A stretch of DNA of 64,000 nucleotides from Roseibium aggregatum (GTDB lineage Bacteria > Pseudomonadota > Alphaproteobacteria > Rhizobiales > Stappiaceae). This document shows, in pieces, positions 17,934 through 27,192 of the stretch. The position numbers and the translations under genes are program-made. The stretch spans positions 62,001-126,000 of the forward strand of contig NZ_JABFCZ010000011.1 in the NCBI RefSeq assembly GCF_014692675.1. The letters run 5' to 3'. Below the pieces are notes generated by a model. The model was not told the origin of the DNA. It saw only the letters and a list, made by a program, of their open reading frames with translations, and did not search any database. Each line of letters starts with the position of its first letter. The first letter of the stretch is position 1.

Positions 17934-18752
17934 TCAATCGAACACTGCTGCAATCTGGTCGACGCTGACGCCTTCCTTGATTTCGCGCAGGCGAACGTAG
18001 GTCAGCACGAATAGGACACTGACAAAACCCGAATCGAGCGCAACAACCAACGAGGACAGGATCATGCCTGCAGCACTGCCTCCCAGGTTTGTGACAACGT
18101 CGATCACATAAATCATGCCGATGGCTACTGCCAAGAAAACGATGTTTATCAGCACGACCAATCCCACAATTGGCCAGCGATAACCCTTGGTCAGGCCTGC
18201 GCTGCGGCCAAAGCCGCGAACGCCCAAGTATTCGATGACGATGGCGGGAGCCATGACGAAAAATACCGAATAGAGCCAGAACTGCGGAATGCAAAGCAGG
18301 AGGTATCCTACGCTCCCCAGGGACAGCCTGGTGATATTTTCCAAGAGAACCTCGATCGCCAGGAGGCTAAAGGCGAGGTTCAGGACAAACATTGGCAAAA
18401 TCACGCTCGGCACCCGATCGAAAAGGCGGACAAGCCGGACCGACTGGCGGAGTTTGATTTCATAGACCAGTTGGACGAGTAAAATGGTTCCAAGGGAATC
18501 GGCTATTGTTTTCGAGAGGAAGGACAGCACATAGGCGACCGCCTCGCCGGTCGTGGTTATGTTCGGCGCCTTCACCTCGATTGCCACTTCATAACCAACC
18601 AAAAGGCCCGAAATCAGGTTGCCGAGCAGGATCGGTACAAAAGCAATCGCGACGATCAGCACGAAATTCCTGAACAACACCGAAAAACTCTCGCCTATGA
18701 GCGAACCGACGCCGAGCGGGGTCTTGGGCCGGCTGAAGGTGTTGTCCATCAT
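17934..18752 (-). CDS. Tandem membrane-protein paralogue 1 (unrecognised, YciC/GPDPase-membrane-domain-like)
   Basis: The 272-residue polytopic protein has about six hydrophobic segments. It shares its layout with the next three genes on this strand: an N-terminal PLGVGSLIGESFSVLFRNF, a central RSAGLTKGYRWPIVGL loop and the exact C-terminal family tail LREIKEGVSVDQIAAVFD. The general pattern (short amphipathic start, G-E-S-F, then paired helices) recalls the YciC/UPF0259 or GPDPase membrane domain, but that is only resemblance and no function is assigned. GGGAGC lies 8 bases before the ATG at 18752. It is 25 bases after paralogue 2, so probably co-transcribed. Confidence 0.78.
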   Translation of the reverse strand: MMDNTFSRPKTPLGVGSLIGESFSVLFRNFVLIVAIAFVPILLGNLISGLLVGYEVAIEVKAPNITTTGEAVAYVLSFLSKTIADSLGTILLVQLVYEIKLRQSVRLVRLFDRVPSVILPMFVLNLAFSLLAIEVLLENITRLSLGSVGYLLLCIPQFWLYSVFFVMAPAIVIEYLGVRGFGRSAGLTKGYRWPIVGLVVLINIVFLAVAIGMIYVIDVVTNLGGSAAGMILSSLVVALDSGFVSVLFVLTYVRLREIKEGVSVDQIAAVFD

Positions 18753-18777
18753 TTTAAGCAGCTCCCGCCCCCTTGCC

Positions 18778-19554
18778 TCAGTCAAAAACGGAAGTGATCT
18801 GGTGGACGCTGACGCCGTCCTTGATCGCCCGTAACCGGACATAGATCAGTGCGGTGAGAACGACGGCGAAGCCTTTTCCCAGGGAGTTCATTGCTGCAAT
18901 GAGGATAAGGCCTGTGGCCATTCCAGCCGCAGGAACGATGATATTGGCAAGAAATGTCGCCGCGAAGTTGATAGAGAAAATGAGGATCAGTATCAGAGCA
19001 AACAGGCCGGCCAGCGGCCAGCGATAGTTTTTGGTCAGGGCAGCACTGCGGTGCAGTCCGCGAAAGCCGACGCGTTCGATAACGACGGCGGGATCCATGA
19101 CAGAAAAAACAGCGAGGATCCAAAGACCGGGAACAATCAGCAAAACGAGTCCAACCATGAAGCAAATGGACTGAACAATGCTCAAAATCACCAACGGGAC
19201 AATGGCACTCAGAGCTGGACCTAAATAACGGACAAGCTGTATGGATCGGCCAAGTTTCGCGTCATACGCCAACTGAAGGAGCAGGGCAGTTGCAAAGGAG
19301 CCTGTCGTTATTTTTATGACGGTCGACGAATAGGAAACGATAGCGGCACTGAAGTCGGTGACCGAGGGGCCTTTGATGCCGACAGCGGAATCGAAACCAA
19401 CGATCGGGATCGAAATTACGAGGCCGATTGCGCCAAATACGAAAGCCACGATCGTGATTGGCAGGAAATGTCTGGCGTAGATCGAAAAGCTCTCGCCGAT
19501 CAATGAGCCGACGCCAAGCGCGGCTTTGGGCTGGCCCAGGGTCGAGTCTGTCAT
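18778..19554 (-). CDS. Tandem membrane-protein paralogue 2
   Basis: The 258-residue polytopic protein is very like paralogue 3 in its opening (MTDSTLGQPKAALGVGSLIG) and length. The central RSAALTKNYRWPLAG and the tail LRAIKDGVSVHQITSVFD show that it belongs to the same set. The tail is the least conserved of the four (A for E, D for E, H for D). The start ATG is complementary to 19552-19554; the longer frame upstream has no family similarity. The 192-base gap to paralogue 3 holds no gene. Confidence 0.78.
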   Translation of the reverse strand: MTDSTLGQPKAALGVGSLIGESFSIYARHFLPITIVAFVFGAIGLVISIPIVGFDSAVGIKGPSVTDFSAAIVSYSSTVIKITTGSFATALLLQLAYDAKLGRSIQLVRYLGPALSAIVPLVILSIVQSICFMVGLVLLIVPGLWILAVFSVMDPAVVIERVGFRGLHRSAALTKNYRWPLAGLFALILILIFSINFAATFLANIIVPAAGMATGLILIAAMNSLGKGFAVVLTALIYVRLRAIKDGVSVHQITSVFD

Positions 19555-19746
19555 TGATATTGCTCCGGAAAAAATTCTGTACGGCAGGGAACCGTTTGGG
19601 GATGCGGATGCGCAAGTCATCCGATCCACGCGCGCTGATTGGATCTTACGGCACAGGTTTCCCGGGGACGGCTCAAGCGAAGAGTGATGCACTGGCGGGC
19701 GCCTGCTGCACCCGCCAGATCTGCAATAGGATGGCTGCAGAGAATG

Positions 19747-20523
19747 TCAGTCGAAGACGGACGCGATCTGGTCGATGCTGACGCCTTCCTTGATTTCGCG
19801 CAGCCGGGCGTAGATCAACGCGACGAGGATACTGAGAAGGCCGGCTCCGATGGCGGCGAGCGCCGCGAACAGGATCACGCCCAGAATGGTGCCGCCGATG
19901 GCGACGACAATTCCGATCACGAACCCTGTCACCAGGTTGATGATCATCATGCAGATCAGCCCGAGCAGGAGCGTTCCCACGATCGGCCAGCGATATCCCT
20001 TGGTCAGGGAGGCGCTGCGGCCCAGGCCGCCGAAGCCGGCGCGTTCGATCACGATGGCAGGAGCCACGACCGAAAAGACCGCATAGACCCAAAGGCCCGG
20101 AACGATCAGCACGGCGAAGCCGATGCCGATAAGAATGGTGGCAATGATACTCAGGATCGTCAGGGGCAGGATCGTGCTCAGCGCCGGCCCGAAGTAACGG
20201 CCGATCTGCACCGGTCGGCCGAGTTTGGCATCATAGGCCAGCTGAACGAGAAGGGCGGTCGTGATGGAATAGATGGCCATGTTCACGAGAAGCGACAGCG
20301 CGAATGCGATGCCAGTCCCGGGATTGGTGAACTGCGGCTCTGCCAATCCGATTGCGACGCCAAAGCCGTTCAGCAGGCCGGAAATCAGGTAGCCGATCAG
20401 GGTCGGTACGAAGGCGATAAAGACGACTTGCAGGAATTTTCCGAAGAGGATCGAAAAGCTGTCGCTGATGATTTCGCCAACTCCAAGAGAGGCTTTCGGC
20501 TGGCCGAAGGTCGTGTCAGTCAT
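19747..20523 (-). CDS. Tandem membrane-protein paralogue 3
   Basis: The 258-residue protein is the same length as paralogue 2, with opening MTDTTFGQPKASLGVGEIIS, loop LGRSASLTKGYRWPIVG and tail LREIKEGVSIDQIASVFD. Five to six hydrophobic segments include a long one around residues 195-240. Function unknown. The ATG complementary to 20521-20523 is clear. The 182 bases separating it from paralogue 4 hold no gene. Confidence 0.78.
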   Translation of the reverse strand: MTDTTFGQPKASLGVGEIISDSFSILFGKFLQVVFIAFVPTLIGYLISGLLNGFGVAIGLAEPQFTNPGTGIAFALSLLVNMAIYSITTALLVQLAYDAKLGRPVQIGRYFGPALSTILPLTILSIIATILIGIGFAVLIVPGLWVYAVFSVVAPAIVIERAGFGGLGRSASLTKGYRWPIVGTLLLGLICMMIINLVTGFVIGIVVAIGGTILGVILFAALAAIGAGLLSILVALIYARLREIKEGVSIDQIASVFD

Positions 20524-20705
20524 TCTATTGGCTCCGAGAAAAAGATCTGAAAGGCAGTTTCCTGAATTCCGGTATGCGCAGGTCTTGTCCGAGACTGCGC
20601 GTTCTTATCGCAATTTTTCACAATAGGTATTTTAGGTAGCAGGCTCAAGCGGTGAGCGGAGCCTTGCGCGGCGCAGGTCTTGCCGGGTGCCGGCTTGCGC
20701 TGTTT

Positions 20706-21575
20706 TTACCCGAATACGGCGTCGATCCGGTCGAGGCTGACGCCTTCCTTGATCTCGCACAGGCGGGCGTAAATGAGCGTTATGAGAATGCAGAAAATGA
20801 CCACGCCGAGGCTGTCGAATGCTGACCCCAGCAGTTTGGCCGCACTCAGGCTGCTGATTCCCGCGATCCATGCGACAAGGAACCCATATGCGACATGAAA
20901 GAGGAACAGGCAGGCGACAGCAAGATACAGTACGCCGGCCGTCACCCACCGATAGCTTCTTGTCAGCGTCAGGCTGCGGCTCAATCCGCGGATACCTGTC
21001 CGTTCGATGACGATGATCGCCCCAATGATGGAAATCGGAGCCCAAAGCCATAAAAGAAGCCAAAAGCCTGCTCGAGCCAGAATGATGATTTCCAAGGTGC
21101 TCAATACATCAAGATATAGAGTGAGAAACATAGACCCCAGCAGGGTCGTCATGACGATGACGCCAAGAATCGTCAGGACGAAAGCCGAGGTTATGGTTGG
21201 CAGAATGTAGCGTTTTATTTTTACCGGGCGCTCCAGTTTCGCATCATAAGACAGACGCACAACAAATGCGGCTATCGTCGCGTAGATCGCGATTTGAGGA
21301 ATTGCGAATAGAATTACGCGAGCCGCGATCACGCTCGGCAAATCCAATTGCAGCTTAAAAGGACCCATCTGCGCGTATATTTGCGTGCTGATAACGGTCG
21401 CTACAAATCCGATGGTTATTATCGGAACGATTTGCCTCAGGAGTATCGAAAAAGTGTCGCGGAATATGGCGCCTACTCCGAGTGGCGGTACTTGGTGAGG
21501 TGGGGAACCATCGGGAGTCGGATTGCCGTGCTTCTGAGAAAAAGCCCCGGTGGGCGGAGTGTCATTGTCTGGCAA
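20706..21575 (-). CDS. Tandem membrane-protein paralogue 4 (most divergent)
   Basis: This 289-residue protein has an extra Pro/His-rich N-terminal segment of about 30 residues before PLGVGAIFRDTFSILLRQ. The loop is RSLTLTRSYRWVTAG and the tail LCEIKEGVSLDRIDAVFG. Several hydrophobic segments follow. No ATG or GTG is available near the conserved beginning; the frame opens after a TGA and the only candidate is TTG at 21575, without a clear Shine-Dalgarno. It lies 93 bases downstream of the RDD-protein gene and is the first member of the paralogue array. Confidence 0.72.
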   Translation of the reverse strand: MPDNDTPPTGAFSQKHGNPTPDGSPPHQVPPLGVGAIFRDTFSILLRQIVPIITIGFVATVISTQIYAQMGPFKLQLDLPSVIAARVILFAIPQIAIYATIAAFVVRLSYDAKLERPVKIKRYILPTITSAFVLTILGVIVMTTLLGSMFLTLYLDVLSTLEIIILARAGFWLLLWLWAPISIIGAIIVIERTGIRGLSRSLTLTRSYRWVTAGVLYLAVACLFLFHVAYGFLVAWIAGISSLSAAKLLGSAFDSLGVVIFCILITLIYARLCEIKEGVSLDRIDAVFG

Positions 21576-21668
21576 CGTGATAAAGCCCGTTTGCGGAGGT
21601 CCAACTCATTGACAAGGCTCACGTTAAACGCGCTTTCATGAGGCTGCAAGCAGCGCGTGCAGTTCGTT

Positions 21669-22619
21669 CTAGTTCCCGATCCGGTTTTCCTCGTCGGCCT
21701 GCGCGTAGTGCTTGTTCTCGCGCCTGTCCCCGAACAGTTGCCGCTGTTCCAGATGTTCGCGCTGCGCGTTGTAGAAGGCCTGCAGGAACCGCAGCCGGTC
21801 CGCGGGCGGCACCGGGTCCGCGTAGCCGATCTTGTTGCGGATCTTTTCCACGATCGCCTCGATGGTCGCCTGGCGCTGCTGTTCGGCGCCGGCGGCGGGG
21901 CGCATGCTTTGGGCGCGCAGGAGGGTTTCCAGCGTCTGCAGCTCGAAGGCGCCGTAGTGATCGAGCTGGTGGGAGAGGAAGACGATTTTTTTCCGGTCCT
22001 CGCTCACGACCGGTGTTTCGGTCGCCAGATCCTTCAAGAGCACGGGCACGGGCAGGTGGATCACGTGGGTGCCCGCCATGATGTCGCCGAGACGGCGGCG
22101 ATAGCGGTTGAGAAGGGGCACCATGAGACCCATCGTTATCCAGGCCAGCGAAGCGATGGACTCAATGGGCGTCGCCACATCCAGGGTCAGGAGAAGCGTT
22201 GCGGGCAGGAAGATCTCCGCCTCCTTCATCAGGTTGCGCAGGACGAGCGCATGGGCCGTCAGCGGACCGCCGTCATGGGAGACGACCTTGATCTTCATGA
22301 AGCGCTTGCCCAGCGTCTGGCCGTTCCAGCCGAGTTCGGCGACGATGTAATAGGGAACGCGGATGAAGAAGAAGAGCAGCGCGCCGATGGCGAAGATGGT
22401 TCGCGGGCTCGTCAGGTTGAAGGCCGCGAGCAGGATCAGCAGGCAGCCGGCGGCGAGCACGGTGATGATGACATCCGTGATCTGCGCGGCGAGGCGAACG
22501 CCCACGCCGGCAATCGGAAGGGTCAGCGCAACCCCTTCGGGCGGCATCAGGATGTCGGGTGAAGGTCTGTCCTTCTTCCGCTTGCGCCGGAGACGGGGGA
22601 GCATCGGACGGGGAATCAT
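21669..22619 (-). CDS. RDD-family membrane protein
   Basis: The 316-residue protein has a basic N-terminus (RLRRKRKKDRPS), then the RDD domain: GVRLAAQITDVIITVLAAG (with the R...D positions), YIVAELGWNGQTLGKRFMKIKVV and a third helix pair ending LLNRYRRRLGDIMAGTHVI. A cytoplasmic C-terminal region follows (YGAFELQTLETLLRAQS), rich in Gln and charged residues. Its ATG overlaps the SpoIIM-like gene's stop (22616-22619), so it is the last gene of the MoxR operon. RDD proteins are of uncertain function; some act in ion homeostasis. Confidence 0.85.
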   Translation of the reverse strand: MIPRPMLPRLRRKRKKDRPSPDILMPPEGVALTLPIAGVGVRLAAQITDVIITVLAAGCLLILLAAFNLTSPRTIFAIGALLFFFIRVPYYIVAELGWNGQTLGKRFMKIKVVSHDGGPLTAHALVLRNLMKEAEIFLPATLLLTLDVATPIESIASLAWITMGLMVPLLNRYRRRLGDIMAGTHVIHLPVPVLLKDLATETPVVSEDRKKIVFLSHQLDHYGAFELQTLETLLRAQSMRPAAGAEQQRQATIEAIVEKIRNKIGYADPVPPADRLRFLQAFYNAQREHLEQRQLFGDRRENKHYAQADEENRIGN

Positions 22620-23614
22620 TGCCGCCTCCGTCCGCCGTAGAGGAACCAGCTCAGCCAGAGCGCGCCGACGCCCCAGCCGATCACGAAACGGGCGTTGAGA
22701 TCCTGGACCAGTTGCCGGGCGAAGCCTTCCAGAAAGGCGGCGGCCACGAGCATGAGCGCGGCCACAAGCGCGAGCTTCACCGCATCGCGGCCGGCATGAT
22801 GAAGCGCATCGGACCGTGATCTCTCCCCGGGAAAGAGCACCGCGGCACCGAGTTTCAATCCGCCGCCGCAGGCGATGCAGATCGCGGAAATCTCGGTGAC
22901 ACCGTGGATGGAGAGCCAGCCGGCGAGATCCGCGCCCAGACCGCGGTCGACATGAAGTCCGAGGAAGGCCCCAAGCATGAGGCCGTTGTAAAAGGTCAGA
23001 AGGATCGCCGGTGCGCAGGCAAAAACGCCGAGCCCGAAGACGAAGATCGCAATCCGCGTATTGTTGGAGAAGAGAAAGGCCGCAAAAGCGCCAAGTCCGG
23101 TTGTTTCCCTGTCGCCGCCGTAAATGACTGCCCGCAGGGCTTCCGTCGTGGCATCCGGTCCCCGGCCGCCGGCGAGGCCCGATGGTGTGAAGACGTAAAA
23201 CCAGTCGTTGTTTTCGAAATAGAGCAGGTAGCCGGTCAGGGCGCCGAGCGCCATGCAGACGAAACCCAGCAGGATAAACGGCCAGCACCGCCGCATCGCC
23301 TGGGGCGCACTGGAGGTGAAGAACCGCTCGACCAGTCCGCCGACCCGTTCCTGGGGTGCATAGACGCAAAGATAGGCGCGGGCGGTCAGGGCCTCCAGAT
23401 AGCCAAGGAGCGCCTTGTCGAGGGAGATCTCGCGGGCAATCGCCAGGGACGTCGTTGCCTGGCGGTAGAGGGAGGCGAGGTCGCGGGCGTCGGCGAAGTC
23501 CATCCGCTGCAGGCCCTTGCCCTCCGCCTCAATGACAAGGCCCTCCAGGCGGCGCCAATCGGCCTCTCTCTCTTTCCGGAACCGCGCCGAGCGCATGAGA
23601 TCCTGATTGTCCAT
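22616..23614 (-). CDS. Stage II sporulation protein M (SpoIIM)-like membrane protein
   Basis: The 332-residue protein has a soluble N-terminal helical region (READWRRLEGLVIEAEG...DLASLYRQATTSLAIAR). At least five TM helices follow, with the SpoIIM/DUF95 signature FSNNTRIAIFVFGLGVFACAPAILLTFYNGLMLGAFLG and HGVTEISAICIACGGGLKLG. This non-sporulating lineage uses it in the MoxR/DUF58 operon; it may be a membrane assembly factor, but its action is unknown. The start overlaps the DUF58 stop by one base (TGATG). Confidence 0.88.
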   Translation of the reverse strand: MDNQDLMRSARFRKEREADWRRLEGLVIEAEGKGLQRMDFADARDLASLYRQATTSLAIAREISLDKALLGYLEALTARAYLCVYAPQERVGGLVERFFTSSAPQAMRRCWPFILLGFVCMALGALTGYLLYFENNDWFYVFTPSGLAGGRGPDATTEALRAVIYGGDRETTGLGAFAAFLFSNNTRIAIFVFGLGVFACAPAILLTFYNGLMLGAFLGLHVDRGLGADLAGWLSIHGVTEISAICIACGGGLKLGAAVLFPGERSRSDALHHAGRDAVKLALVAALMLVAAAFLEGFARQLVQDLNARFVIGWGVGALWLSWFLYGGRRRQ

Positions 23615-24891
23615 CAGATCAGCTCCCGAGCCTTGATTTCCAGATAGGCCGAAATCAGCCGCGCGGTCACCGCACTCGGCTTGGCATCGACAATGGTAAC
23701 ACCCATGCGGGTGAGGCGTTCCAGGACCAGGCGGCGCTCGTTGATCGACTGATTGGCGGCCACCAGCGTCGCGGCGCCGTCCAGGTTTGCGGGAGCGGTT
23801 TCCAACAGCGTCTCCATATCCGGGTCGCGGATGGCGACGAAGATCAGCAGATGGCGCTTGGCGAGAATGCCGATGTTCTCGATCAGGAGTTCGGCCGACG
23901 TGGTGTCGATGAAGTCTGTGAAGATGATGATCAGGCTGCGCTTGGGGGTGCGGGCGTTCAGTTCCGTCAGCGCCAGGGTGTGGTTCGTCTCGCGGCTGAC
24001 ATAGGAGAGTTCGGCCGTCCAGTGGCGCAGCCGCGCGAAGGCATTGCGGCCGGGGGCGGGGGCGGCAAAGGTGCGCGGCCGTACGTCATAGGAATAATAG
24101 CCGACCAGATCGCCGCCGATGGCCGCGGCCCAGGCGGTCGCGAGCGCCGCCGTGATGGCATGATCGATCTTCGGCAGTCCGCCGATCTCCTCGCGCATCA
24201 GGTAACCGTTGTCGAGCGCAACGATCACGTGGTGGTTGCGCTCCGCGCGGAGTTCCTTTGCCACCAGCGACCGGCGGCGGGCCGAGCGCTTCCAGTCAAT
24301 CGTCTTGATGTCCATGCCCGGAACGAAGTCGCGCAATTGCTGGAACTCGGAGCCTTCGCCGATGGCGCGGTTTTCCTTCACGCCATAAAGCGTGGACAGC
24401 ACCGTCGTCGTGATCTGACCGGATTGGACCAGGCGGATATTCGGCACGACGCGCAGTTCCGCCCCGAGATCCAGGCGCGGGACGAATTCCAGGAGCCCGA
24501 GACGGGAGCCCCAAAGCAGCCAGAGATGATCGAAATGCCAGAGACCCCGCCGCACGGCCAGGCACTTGACCTCGGCCGTGGCGGTGCCATCAGGGCCTGT
24601 TCGAAAGATGATTTCGCCTTCGCCGCTCAGCCCTGCGGGCCAGTCCAGCTTTGCCAGAAGATCGCGCGTCGCGCCCTCGATGGTCAGGTGCAGCGTGGCC
24701 GTTTCGCCGACAAAGATTTCCGGCGGCGCCTCGAACGCCAACGATTTCGGACGCCGGAAGGAGAGCGCCAGGTCGAGGCCGGTCAGGGCCGCCAACACCA
24801 CCCAGGGCAGGAACGCGATTTCCCGTCCCGCTCCCCCGGCCACGACGGCGACCACCGAAAGGACGAGGGCGGCCGCGCCGAAGGCCAGCAA
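23614..24891 (-). CDS. DUF58 domain-containing protein
   Basis: The 425-residue protein has two N-terminal hydrophobic segments (about 1-45) and a cytoplasmic DUF58 core with FVPGMDIKTIDWKRSARRRSLVAKELRAER. A von Willebrand-like region follows (VIVALDNGYLM...IIIFTDFIDT). It normally partners MoxR ATPases. The start is uncertain: TTG at 24891 has no Shine-Dalgarno. A CTG at 24912, whose CTGA overlaps the MoxR stop and has GAGG seven bases upstream, would add IRPSKR just before LLAFGAAAL and looks at least as likely. Confidence 0.88.
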   Translation of the reverse strand: MLAFGAAALVLSVVAVVAGGAGREIAFLPWVVLAALTGLDLALSFRRPKSLAFEAPPEIFVGETATLHLTIEGATRDLLAKLDWPAGLSGEGEIIFRTGPDGTATAEVKCLAVRRGLWHFDHLWLLWGSRLGLLEFVPRLDLGAELRVVPNIRLVQSGQITTTVLSTLYGVKENRAIGEGSEFQQLRDFVPGMDIKTIDWKRSARRRSLVAKELRAERNHHVIVALDNGYLMREEIGGLPKIDHAITAALATAWAAAIGGDLVGYYSYDVRPRTFAAPAPGRNAFARLRHWTAELSYVSRETNHTLALTELNARTPKRSLIIIFTDFIDTTSAELLIENIGILAKRHLLIFVAIRDPDMETLLETAPANLDGAATLVAANQSINERRLVLERLTRMGVTIVDAKPSAVTARLISAYLEIKARELI

Positions 24892-24908
24892 TCTTTTCGA
24901 TGGACGGA

Positions 24909-25865
24909 TCAGCGGGGGGCCTCGATCTGGTTGAGAATGTTTTCCAGAACCTGCGCCGGGCTGCGGCCCTCGATCTCCGCCGCCGGGCCGAGCACGATCC
25001 GGTGGCGCAAGGTCGGGATGAACAGCCGCTTGACGTCGTCGGGGATGGCGAAGTCCCGGCCGCTCAGCGCCGCGGCGGCTCTGGTCGCACTCGCAAGGGC
25101 GTCCGCGGCGCGCGTCGAGGCGCCGAAGGCGATTTCGGAGCTTTCGCGCGTCGCCCGGATCAGGCGGAGGATATAGGCCAGGATGTCGTCTTTTAAGGTG
25201 ATGCCGTCGACCAGCGTCCGCGTTTCGGCCAGTGCGGCCGAATCCAGCACCTTTGAAAGGGCGGTCGTCTCCAGGCCTGCTTCGAGAGGTTCGGCGGCAT
25301 GCTGGCGAAGGATCGCCATTTCGATGTCTTCCGGCGGAAAATCGATCACGAGCTTGAACAGGAAGCGGTCGAGCTGCGCTTCGGGAAGCGGATAGGTTCC
25401 CTGCTGCTCGATCGGGTTCTGCGTGGCCACGACGATGAATTCCCGGCCGAGCGGATGGTCGGTGCCGTCGATGCTGACCGTCCGCTCGCTCATGGCCTGC
25501 AGGAGCGCGGCCTGGGTCTTGGGCGGCGCGCGGTTGATCTCGTCGGCGAGCAGGACCTGGGAGAAGACCGGCCCCTTGGTCAGGACGAACTTGTTGGTCC
25601 GGAAATCGAAGATCGAGGTGCCGAGCACATCGCCCGGCATCAGGTCCGGGGTGAACTGGATGCGGCCGAAATCGAGGGCAAGGGCCGCGGCAAAGCTGCG
25701 GGCAAGCAGGGTCTTTGCCGTGCCCGGAGGGCCTTCCAGAAGCACGTGGCCGCGCGCGAACAGCGCGACCAGCAGAAGTTCGACGACCTCATCCTGGCCA
25801 AGAACGGTCCGGCCGATCTCTGCCCTCAAGGCGTCCGTGCGTTCGCGCAGGGCTTCAAGCGTCAT
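24909..25865 (-). CDS. MoxR-family AAA+ ATPase
   Basis: The 318-residue protein has the AAA_3 core: Walker A (GPPGTAKT, about residue 42), the ILAR-type [16 protein letters not shown] loop, Walker B ([22 protein letters not shown]), sensor 1 (VVATQNP) and a C-terminal AAA lid with [12 protein letters not shown]. MoxR ATPases act as chaperones that insert cofactors or assemble membrane complexes with DUF58/vWA proteins. The gene overlaps DUF4350 by 11 bases and probably couples to DUF58. Confidence 0.94.
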   Translation of the reverse strand: MTLEALRERTDALRAEIGRTVLGQDEVVELLLVALFARGHVLLEGPPGTAKTLLARSFAAALALDFGRIQFTPDLMPGDVLGTSIFDFRTNKFVLTKGPVFSQVLLADEINRAPPKTQAALLQAMSERTVSIDGTDHPLGREFIVVATQNPIEQQGTYPLPEAQLDRFLFKLVIDFPPEDIEMAILRQHAAEPLEAGLETTALSKVLDSAALAETRTLVDGITLKDDILAYILRLIRATRESSEIAFGASTRAADALASATRAAAALSGRDFAIPDDVKRLFIPTLRHRIVLGPAAEIEGRSPAQVLENILNQIEAPR

Positions 25866-27192
25866 TGGTTATTTGCTCCAAAACCTGTTCCAATTCATCG
25901 ATAAGCTGGATTGCGTCCGTGGCCGGCAGGCGCGCCGGGGCGGTTCTGATCCGGGACAGGACGTTCCGCAAGCGGGCCGCTTCTTCCGGATGCCGCCGGT
26001 CCGCGAATTTCAAAAAACCGTCTTCGCTGGCGTAGTGATGCGCATTGGCGCGGCCGAACAAGGCGTCCGCCGTGGCCGAAAGCCGCGCGGCGGCGTATTC
26101 GCCGGTCAAGGCCCCGTCCTGACCGGAAAGCCGCATGAGCCGCGCCCGTGCGCGCACCGCCAGGTTCTTGCCCGCGCCGGGCGTTGCCGTATCGGACCGG
26201 ATCGGGCCGTATCTGAGCGCAGAGCGCCAGAGAAACAGCCCGAGTACCAGGGCGGCGCCGATCCAGAGCGTCAGGAAGGGCGGGCCGAAAAAGCGGCGAA
26301 GATCGTCCCAGCTGCGTTCGCGTCTCGGTTCGGCTGAAGGATCGCGCAGCCAGTCGGATTGGCTGTAATCGATCACGATATTCTTCTTGCCCGCCCTGGA
26401 ACGGAGAATATCCAGGGCGATCGTCGCGTTGTCGCCGAGTCGCAGTCCATGATTGTTCAGAAGATCCGGGTCGGAAAGAACCAGAACCGTTTCGCCTTTT
26501 TTATCCGAAGCCGTAACCAGCGGGCATTCGGCGAGGATCATGGCGTCCTCGGTTCCAAGCAATGGAGTACAGAGGTAGCTCCGGAACATTTGCGCGGCAT
26601 AGATCTCGGCGTTGAGATCTTTGCCTTCTGACGAGCGGTACGGGAAACGGGTAAATGGCGTCCTTGCAAACACGGGCGTGAAACTGCCGTCTGGCGTCAG
26701 CTTGCTGACGGTCGCCTTCAGCCGCTTCGTTTCCACGTTCAGGATCGGATGGGCGAGACCGGTCAGGCGCATGCCGCTGCGCCATTTCGGCAGGACGAGG
26801 AGCGTCGGCACCTTCTGCGCCTTGGCCGAGATCACGGAAGTGGTGAGGTCGTACTCGTCCTGCTGAAACAGGAGCTCATCCTTGGTCGTCGGGGCCTTGC
26901 GGTCCTCGTTGAGAGCCGTGTCATAGATCGGCACGATCAGGAGCCCGACCGATGTCTGGTCCATGAGCCAGCCGCCGGAAAAGTTCCGGGCGCCGACGCC
27001 GTTCGATGCCAGCCAGATCTGCAATCCGTCCAGTCCGGCAGGGGAGCTGCGCAAGGTCTGTTGCCGCTGCGCCAGAAGATACCAGCCGGCGGCAAGCACG
27101 ATCGCGCAGACAACGGCGATGACGACCGTTTCCAGGCGCAATCCCTGAAACGGCGATCCCCGGGTCGCCGACATAGCCCTGGCGTCGCTCAT
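25855..27192 (-). CDS. DUF4350 domain-containing membrane protein
   Basis: The 445-residue protein has one N-terminal TM (about 22-42, [19 protein letters not shown]), a large periplasmic domain and a second TM around 315-335 ([17 protein letters not shown]). A cytoplasmic tail follows. The domain begins [23 protein letters not shown] and contains [28 protein letters not shown], typical of DUF4350. Function unknown; it is a standard member of this operon type. The ATG overlaps the DUF4129 stop (27189-27192). Confidence 0.83.
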   Translation of the reverse strand: MSDARAMSATRGSPFQGLRLETVVIAVVCAIVLAAGWYLLAQRQQTLRSSPAGLDGLQIWLASNGVGARNFSGGWLMDQTSVGLLIVPIYDTALNEDRKAPTTKDELLFQQDEYDLTTSVISAKAQKVPTLLVLPKWRSGMRLTGLAHPILNVETKRLKATVSKLTPDGSFTPVFARTPFTRFPYRSSEGKDLNAEIYAAQMFRSYLCTPLLGTEDAMILAECPLVTASDKKGETVLVLSDPDLLNNHGLRLGDNATIALDILRSRAGKKNIVIDYSQSDWLRDPSAEPRRERSWDDLRRFFGPPFLTLWIGAALVLGLFLWRSALRYGPIRSDTATPGAGKNLAVRARARLMRLSGQDGALTGEYAAARLSATADALFGRANAHHYASEDGFLKFADRRHPEEAARLRNVLSRIRTAPARLPATDAIQLIDELEQVLEQITNDA

